Shown: positions 15,023-19,035 of the stretch, one piece after another
Layout of the letters: each line of letters opens with the position of its first letter
Numbering within the stretch: position 1 is the first letter of the stretch
Source: an uncultured Pseudomonadota bacterium
GTDB taxonomy: Bacteria > Desulfobacterota_B > Binatia > UBA9968
DNA: 19,035 nucleotides
Direction: 5' to 3'
Assembly: GCA_946478635.1 (NCBI GenBank)
Contig: CAMLCX010000027.1
Location: forward strand, 1 to 19,035
Program-made: the position numbers and the translations under genes
The notes under the pieces: model-generated
The model's database searches: none
The model's input: the letters and a program-made list of their open reading frames with translations, nothing else
What the model was told of the DNA's origin: nothing

Positions 15023-15460
15023 CTACGAGCGCGCGAGTTCCTCGAAAGTCGGTTCGGGCATGCCGGCTTTCCAGGTTGGATCGCGCAATTCAAGGCGATT
15101 GCCGCTGGGATCGAAGAAGTAAAGCTCTCTGCCGGTGAAGTATCCCTTTGCGCGATAATAGAGCCGGTCGATGCGCACCTTTTGCTCCTGGAAAACTTTG
15201 CATGCCTGCACCAGCGTCTCCGGGGTCACAGTGAACGAATGATGCACGTTCTGATCTTCGGTGAATGATTTGTCGACGTTCGGCGCGCGCTCGCAGAGAA
15301 GAATATTCTGATCGGCGACGCTGAAGCAGGACATGCCCGAATTGCCGAGCCGCCCGCGAGCATTGAGCCCGAGCAGCTCGCCGTAAAATTTTTCCGCCTC
15401 GTCGAGGTTATTGACCGGAATCGACCAGTGTGTAATGCCTTCGACCTTTAACAGTCCCAT
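15023..15460 (-). CDS. VOC family protein (glyoxalase/dioxygenase superfamily)
   Basis: A 145-residue vicinal-oxygen-chelate protein. Likely metal ligands are H11 (GITHWSIPVNNLDEA), H73 or H74 (NVHHSFTV) and E124 (DPSGNRLEL). The layout is like catechol-dioxygenase-related or glyoxalase-type single modules, with a C-terminal extension PTWKAGMPEPTFEEL. The start at 15460 is supported by GGAGG 5 bases upstream. An upstream in-frame start at 15493 has no such support. It is divergent from another VOC gene at 15635; a TACAAT box on the minus strand (15505-15510) could be its -10 element, without a clear -35. Reaction and substrate are unknown. Confidence 0.88.
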   Translation of the reverse strand: MGLLKVEGITHWSIPVNNLDEAEKFYGELLGLNARGRLGNSGMSCFSVADQNILLCERAPNVDKSFTEDQNVHHSFTVTPETLVQACKVFQEQKVRIDRLYYRAKGYFTGRELYFFDPSGNRLELRDPTWKAGMPEPTFEELARS

Positions 15461-15567
15461 AAAAACCTCCGTTTGAATTTCGCCAGGCTCCAACGATCCA
15501 TTCGATTGTACGCTCTATTAAATAGGGCAAAGAGATGGCATCCGTCAAGCTAACTGCGCCGAAGCCC

Positions 15568-15597
15568 TTGTCAGAGAAGTTATTTCTCGCATAGGAT
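15568..15597 (+). promoter_or_regulatory. Candidate promoter with inverted repeat in the spacer
   Basis: TTGTCA (15568-15573, 5 of 6 to the -35 consensus) and TAGGAT (15592-15597, 4 of 6 to the -10) are 18 bases apart. The spacer contains a perfect inverted repeat GAGAA-N5-TTCTC (15574-15588), a plausible repressor site. Transcription would start near 15604, leaving about 30 bases before the VOC start at 15635, with AAGGAG in the leader. Confidence 0.42.
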
Positions 15598-15634
15598 ACG
15601 TTCAAGTCCATAGCGCCGCAAAGGAGCAAATTGT

Positions 15635-16003
15635 ATGGCACGCATCCGCCATCTCGCGATCCTCACTGAAGACGTGGATAAACTGGTCAAGTTCTATACC
15701 GGCACATTCGGGCTCAAGATCGTTCACGGTGTCGGCACGGCAACCTATCTATCCGATGGACATATCAATCTCGCAATCATTCCCATCGAACCCGAGCGTA
15801 AGATCGAAGGACCGCAGTTGAAACCGGGTATCTATCACTTCGGCTTCGAGGTCGACAATGTCGAAGCGCTCCGTGACACGTGCAACGATCTCAACGCATC
15901 TTCCGGCATCGACAAGAGACCAGGCAATCGAGAGGCTGAATTCAGGGTCCATGATCCCGACGGCAATCCCATCGATCTCTCGCAGCACGGTTGGCCGATC
16001 TAG
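15635..16003 (+). CDS. VOC family protein with Asp as third ligand
   Basis: A 122-residue single-module VOC protein: IRHLAILTEDVDKLVKFY at the start gives H6, YHFGFEV gives H68, and the third ligand position in DPDGNPIDLSQHGWP is D114 instead of the usual Glu. The ending SQHGWP is normal for the family, so the gene is complete even though its stop codon overlaps the first base of a repeat element. AAGGAG (15621-15626) lies 8 bases before the ATG. It is divergent from the VOC gene at 15460, and only moderately similar to it and to the one at 7569. The reaction is unknown; lyases, epimerases and dioxygenases all occur in the superfamily. Confidence 0.88.
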   Translation: MARIRHLAILTEDVDKLVKFYTGTFGLKIVHGVGTATYLSDGHINLAIIPIEPERKIEGPQLKPGIYHFGFEVDNVEALRDTCNDLNASSGIDKRPGNREAEFRVHDPDGNPIDLSQHGWPI

Positions 16004-16128
16004 CAGGCTACTGAAAAAGCCCATATGCTTCGTTGTGCTCGATCGCCTCGCTGCGACGTACGGAGGAGTACGTCTCCGCTCGTCGATTTTTCGCGCGCCT
16101 CGCCTCTGGATCTTTTTGAGCAGGCTGC
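16003..16128. repeat. 126-bp REP/MITE-like element with terminal inverted repeats
   Basis: The ends GCAGGCTACTGAAAAAG (16003-16019) and CTTTTTGAGCAGGCTGC (16112-16128) are inverted copies matching at 14 of 17 positions. The centre has GACGTAC-N6-GTACGTC (16055-16074), a perfect 7-bp inverted repeat. I recall similar elements, with GCAGGCTGCTGAAAAAG ends and a GTACG centre, as scattered intergenic repeats in environmental bacterial genomes. It carries no gene. Its first base is the last base of the VOC stop codon. Confidence 0.72.
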
Positions 16129-16195
16129 AAAGAGCTTTTTCCAGCATTCCCGCCAGCTGACTACACCCTATGAATAACACCTAAACATAAATCTT

Positions 16196-16217
16196 CGGCA
16201 TCTCATGATGGATGCCG
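16196..16217. other. Stem-loop between convergent genes
   Basis: CGGCATC (16196-16202) and GATGCCG (16211-16217) form a perfect 7-bp stem with an 8-base loop, extendable past a bulge by CTT/AAG. It lies in the gap between the VOC gene (plus) and the solute-binding protein gene (minus), where a shared terminator would be expected, but no clear T-run follows on either side. Confidence 0.35.
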
Positions 16218-16275
16218 GAAGGCGCTAGAAGAATTTTAGTCATCGACGTAAACTTCAGCCTATGTGCAGTTTTAG

Positions 16276-17334
16276 TTAGTGCAGTCTTTTTCTCGCGGCC
16301 GCCAAAAACCCGCTTTCTTCAAGGCTGCGCACGAAAGCCGGATTCATCAGTTGACCGAGATCGACCTGGGTCACCTTGGGGTTGATCTTGCTGACGATGC
16401 GCTGGACGATTTTCCACGCGGCTGGATCCGGCATGATGTCGACGGTCGCCATGATGGTTAGCACTTTATAGGACGCTTCGGCATCCTCGGGTTTCGGAAA
16501 GCGAAAGGCTTTGCGCAGGATCTCGATGATCTCCGGCTTGGCGCCGGGATCGTGGATCATCACCACGGCATCCACCATTCCTTTAAGCAGGCGGGTAACC
16601 TGATCCGGTGAGCTCGCGGCGGAGTTCCGGAAAAAACACAGCGTCGTGCCCTGATAAGGAAAATTAAGTTTGCCGATATCCGCGAGCACGTTGGCGCCCG
16701 CTCGTTTGGCCGCCTCGCTGAAACTGTAGGGAATCACTGTGGCGTCAACGCCGCCGGAGCCCAGGGCTTGAGTCACGGTCGCGGTGTCGCCGAGGATGCG
16801 CATCTTGAGGTCGAACTTTTCAGGATCGATGCCGAGTTGATCCAGGGCAATCATCGTTTGCAGCCAAAATCCACCGCCGATGCTTTGCACGCCGAAGCTT
16901 TTGCCGCGCAAATCTTCCAAAGTCCGGATTTCTTTGCGCGCCACCAATTCGCGGGGAATTTTTTGCACCGGCGAAGCGACGCATTGAATATTCATCCCGC
17001 CCACCGCCGCGCTAAGCGCGTTGCCGGGGGAGCCGTAATTGTATTGGACCTGACCGGACGAAAGGGTCGCCATGCTGAGCGAGCCATTGCGCATTTGAAC
17101 GAGACGCACGTCGAGGCCGTATTTTCTGAACGTACCTTTTTCGATGCCGACCCACATGGGACCGACCGTTTCGTTTTGTCCCGCGTAGGCAACCAAAATA
17201 GGCGAAGTACTTTGGGCATAAACCGAGGACATTGCCGCCATGGCCATCCATGTGAAACAGGGAACTAACGCAAAGAACTTCGTGAGAATAGAAGGTGTGG
17301 CTTTATTGGGTCCCCTGTGGGGTGAATGTTCCAT
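16276..17334 (-). CDS. ABC transporter solute-binding protein, NMT1/SsuA-TauA-like
   Basis: A 352-residue exported solute-binding protein of the NMT1/THI5-like, SsuA/TauA type (COG0715-like). It binds a small organic ligand such as a sulfonate, pyrimidine precursor or aromatic acid in the periplasm. The signal peptide has a long polar start, a hydrophobic core at about 19-35 and cleavage at VYA|QST (40). Family features are WVGIEKGTFRKYGLDVRLV, GSPGNALSAAVGG, LEDLRGKSFGVQSIGGG and GVDATVIPYSFSEAAKRAG. AAGGAAG lies 6 bases before the ATG at 17334. It follows an amidohydrolase gene on the same strand after 144 bases, which fits a catabolic role. No permease or ATPase gene is present, so it is an orphan in this window. 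Confidence 0.88.
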   Translation of the reverse strand: MEHSPHRGPNKATPSILTKFFALVPCFTWMAMAAMSSVYAQSTSPILVAYAGQNETVGPMWVGIEKGTFRKYGLDVRLVQMRNGSLSMATLSSGQVQYNYGSPGNALSAAVGGMNIQCVASPVQKIPRELVARKEIRTLEDLRGKSFGVQSIGGGFWLQTMIALDQLGIDPEKFDLKMRILGDTATVTQALGSGGVDATVIPYSFSEAAKRAGANVLADIGKLNFPYQGTTLCFFRNSAASSPDQVTRLLKGMVDAVVMIHDPGAKPEIIEILRKAFRFPKPEDAEASYKVLTIMATVDIMPDPAAWKIVQRIVSKINPKVTQVDLGQLMNPAFVRSLEESGFLAAARKRLH

Positions 17335-17478
17335 TCGGTTCTTCCTTTCGATTGCCGCGAATCCAATTTGAACTTACTGCCAAAGACAATTGTGAAATTT
17401 GCTGGAGCACAATCGGCGTCCTTGCATCGACCATCTCCCTCTGCGCCACACGCTGAAGCCGCGGTTTGCAGAGAACCA

Positions 17479-18507
17479 TTAGATTTTGTAAAAGCGCCGC
17501 GCGTTTTCTCCCAAAATGACCTCTTTGTGTTCATCGCGAAGGTCGCGTCGTTCGACGATTTCGTTGATTTCCTCCATGCAGTTGTCGAGGGAGATCTCGT
17601 GGGGGAAGTCCGAGGCGAACATGAAGGGTTCGGGACCAACGCGCTCGATGGCGTAGGCCAGAGCTTTCTCGTTGCCCTCGCAGCTGCAGAAGATTTTGCC
17701 ACTCTTGAAATAATCCACAGGCTTGCGCGCGATGCGCAGGCCGCCGTATTCCAATTCTCTTTCCAGGCGGTCGATGACCATCGGAATCCAGGACGTGCCG
17801 CCTTCGAGAAAGCCGACTCGCAGGTTGGGAAAGGCGTCGAGCACGCCGTCGACGATCATGCCCGTGGCGGCGATGGCGAGAGGAACCGGCATGCCGAGGG
17901 CGCGGGTGGCGGGGAATACCGTGTATGTGTTGAAACCGAGATCGCCGTAGCAGCCGCCGTGCACGGCAAGGGCGCAGCCGAGTCGGGCGGCTTCTTCATA
18001 GACCGGCCAGAAATGTTTGGCGCTCAAGTGTGGATTGAGGCCGTTGGACGGCAGCATGGCGCCGACCATTTCTAAATCTTTGACCGCGCGGCGTAGTTCT
18101 GTGACGGCTGCCGGAACGTCCTGCAGCGGGATCAGCGCCATACCTTTCAAACGCGGACTGAATTCCAGATATTTGGCATGCAGCCAGTCGTTGTAAGCTT
18201 TGGCGTAGGCGATGGCCCACGGTGGAAATGCGACCTGGCCATAGGCCAATCCTTCGGTGGGAAACAGCACGCTCGCTTCAAGTCCCGTCTTATCGAGGAA
18301 CTCGAGCCATTTTTCCGGCCCGACGTTGGGATCGAATGTGCCGGGTTTGCGCTCCTCCAGTCTCGGCGTGTGAAAGCGATCGAGGCTCGGCAGCATGCGC
18401 CGGGGATTCATATGGCCCGTGGTCTTGAACGGTTCGCCGACGTAGCTGATCATCTCGTCGACCTTTTCCATGACGTGGCCGTCGCAATCGACGTATTTGT
18501 TCGGCAT
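17479..18507 (-). CDS. Amidohydrolase-2 family metal-dependent hydrolase or decarboxylase
   Basis: A 342-residue TIM-barrel amidohydrolase_2 (PF04909) protein. Key residues are D9xH11 in VDCDGHVME, H183 in LAVHGGC, E235 in the FLEGGTSW turn and D300 in MFASDFPHEIS. It ends in ILGENARRFYKI, the usual family ending. Relatives hydrolyse or decarboxylate aromatic and cyclic intermediates. The ATG at 18507 was chosen because GGAGGAGGAG lies 3 bases upstream; an earlier in-frame start at 18531 is unsupported. Its last 80 residues match the truncated gene at 18793 at about 64 of 80 positions, so the two are tandem paralogues. It is only distantly like the amidohydrolase at 10312. Confidence 0.9.
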   Translation of the reverse strand: MPNKYVDCDGHVMEKVDEMISYVGEPFKTTGHMNPRRMLPSLDRFHTPRLEERKPGTFDPNVGPEKWLEFLDKTGLEASVLFPTEGLAYGQVAFPPWAIAYAKAYNDWLHAKYLEFSPRLKGMALIPLQDVPAAVTELRRAVKDLEMVGAMLPSNGLNPHLSAKHFWPVYEEAARLGCALAVHGGCYGDLGFNTYTVFPATRALGMPVPLAIAATGMIVDGVLDAFPNLRVGFLEGGTSWIPMVIDRLERELEYGGLRIARKPVDYFKSGKIFCSCEGNEKALAYAIERVGPEPFMFASDFPHEISLDNCMEEINEIVERRDLRDEHKEVILGENARRFYKI

Positions 18508-18542
18508 GCACTCCTCCTCCGGTGTGCACAAGAAAATAATAT

Positions 18543-18748
18543 CTCACCACGAAGAACACGAAGGTTTCAGACGTAAATATTCTAAGCTTGCTGACTTCCT
18601 GTTCTTCGTGCCTCGGCGGTGCGTATTCGTCATTCTCCTTGAGCTACCTCAGTTCAGACAGAGAATTCACCGCGGAGGCGCCGAGGAAGCGGAGAGATCG
18701 AACAATAAAAACTCCGAACTTCGTGCTCTTCGTGACCTTCGCGGTGAG
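18543..18748. repeat. Nested inverted CACGAAG / CACCGCGGAGG repeat element
   Basis: The 285-base gap between the two amidohydrolase genes is largely repeat. The outer arms are CTCACCACGAAGAACACGAAG (18543-18563, without its last base) and its inverted copy ending in GCGGTGAG (18727-18748), matching at 18 of 22. Inside lie two more related arms in opposite orientation, GTTCTTCGTGCCTCGGCGGTG region (18601-18621) and CACCGCGGAGGCGCCGAGG region (18668-18696). Each arm has a rough 9-bp period. The open frames across it, rich in HHEEHEG and GGAEEAER-like strings, are translation artefacts of the repeat. Confidence 0.75.
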
Positions 18749-18792
18749 GACTCTATTTCTTTTTCCGTTGCGGATTTTCCGCAAAATCGGCT

Positions 18793-19035
18793 TTAGATCC
18801 TATAAAACTGCCGCGCGTTGTCGCCCAGGATCGCCGCTTTATGCTCCTGGTTGAGATCTGTGCGTTCGATGATCTCGTTGATCTCTTCCATGCAATTGCC
18901 GAGGGAGATCTCATGGGGAAAATCGGATGCGAACATAAACGGCGCCGGCCCGACGCGTTCGATGGCATAAGCCAATGCTTTTTCGTTGCCTTCGCAGCCG
19001 ACAAATATTCGCCCGCTGGTAAAATAATCTTCCGG
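18793..19035 (-). CDS. Amidohydrolase-2 family protein, C-terminal part (cut by window edge)
   Basis: The last 80 codons of a gene that enters from beyond the right edge; the frame is open to the final base. It contains SGRIFVGCEGNEKALAYAI, the metal-site segment FMFASDFPHEISLGNC and the ending ILGDNARQFYRI. It aligns without gaps to the last 80 residues of the gene at 17479, with about 16 differences. The N-terminal metal-binding DxH part is outside the window, so whether the gene is intact cannot be judged. Confidence 0.88.
   Translation of the reverse strand, partial: PEDYFTSGRIFVGCEGNEKALAYAIERVGPAPFMFASDFPHEISLGNCMEEINEIIERTDLNQEHKAAILGDNARQFYRI

Noticed and set aside
17326..18075. 249-codon plus-strand frame over the amidohydrolase gene
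   Set aside because: It lies antisense to a well-supported amidohydrolase with intact metal-binding motifs; it has no ribosome site and no domain.
18470..18796. 108-codon frame rich in His-Glu and Gly-Ala-Glu strings
   Set aside because: The composition comes from the 9-bp-periodic repeat element at 18543-18748; such strings are common translation artefacts of these repeats.

Overview
The window is about 19 kb of moderately GC-rich bacterial chromosome with densely packed genes, good Shine-Dalgarno sites and several exported proteins, so a Gram-negative cell plan is likely. The gene content is solute-binding proteins without transporters, amidohydrolase-2 proteins, VOC proteins and CrtI/PYROXD2-like flavoproteins. 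Together with several families of palindromic intergenic repeats, this resembles soil or sediment metagenome lineages formerly called Deltaproteobacteria (Binatota-like), Tectomicrobia or Rokubacteria. That placement is an inference from memory of such genomes, not a computed result. No rRNA, tRNA, CRISPR, integrase or transposase gene was seen.

Layout. (1) 80-1198, minus: a MoxR/RavA-type AAA+ ATPase, divergent from the next block. (2) 1309-6767, plus: a Fe3+/AfuA-type solute-binding protein, two paralogous FAD-dependent oxidoreductases and an SDR dehydrogenase. This looks like a catabolic or redox cluster. Its intergenic gaps hold repeat elements: a palindrome, an array of 9-bp units and a hairpin of 8-bp units. 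(3) 6825-10235, plus: a DUF6155-like protein, a VOC protein, and a two-gene unit of an exported unknown protein plus an exported alpha/beta hydrolase. (4) 10312-15460, minus: in transcription order a VOC protein, an EntS-like MFS exporter, two tandem near-identical exported class I methyltransferases with an intrinsic terminator behind them, and an amidohydrolase. (5) 15635-16003, plus: a third VOC protein with a candidate promoter/operator, followed immediately by a REP/MITE-like element. (6) 16276-19035, minus: an amidohydrolase cut by the window edge, its close paralogue, and an NMT1/SsuA-type solute-binding protein.

Working together: the solute-binding proteins, flavoproteins, SDR, amidohydrolases, VOC proteins and exporter fit uptake and breakdown of small organic, probably aromatic or cyclic, compounds, but no substrate can be named from sequence. 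The least expected item is the duplicated methyltransferase (11631-13350). Both copies keep a signal peptide, an intact SAM-binding motif, a conserved Cys pair and an added C-terminal beta-rich domain, which implies methyl transfer, or a reused methyltransferase fold, outside the cytoplasm. The second theme is intergenic DNA: at least five repeat families occur between these genes, most built as inverted arms of short periodic units.
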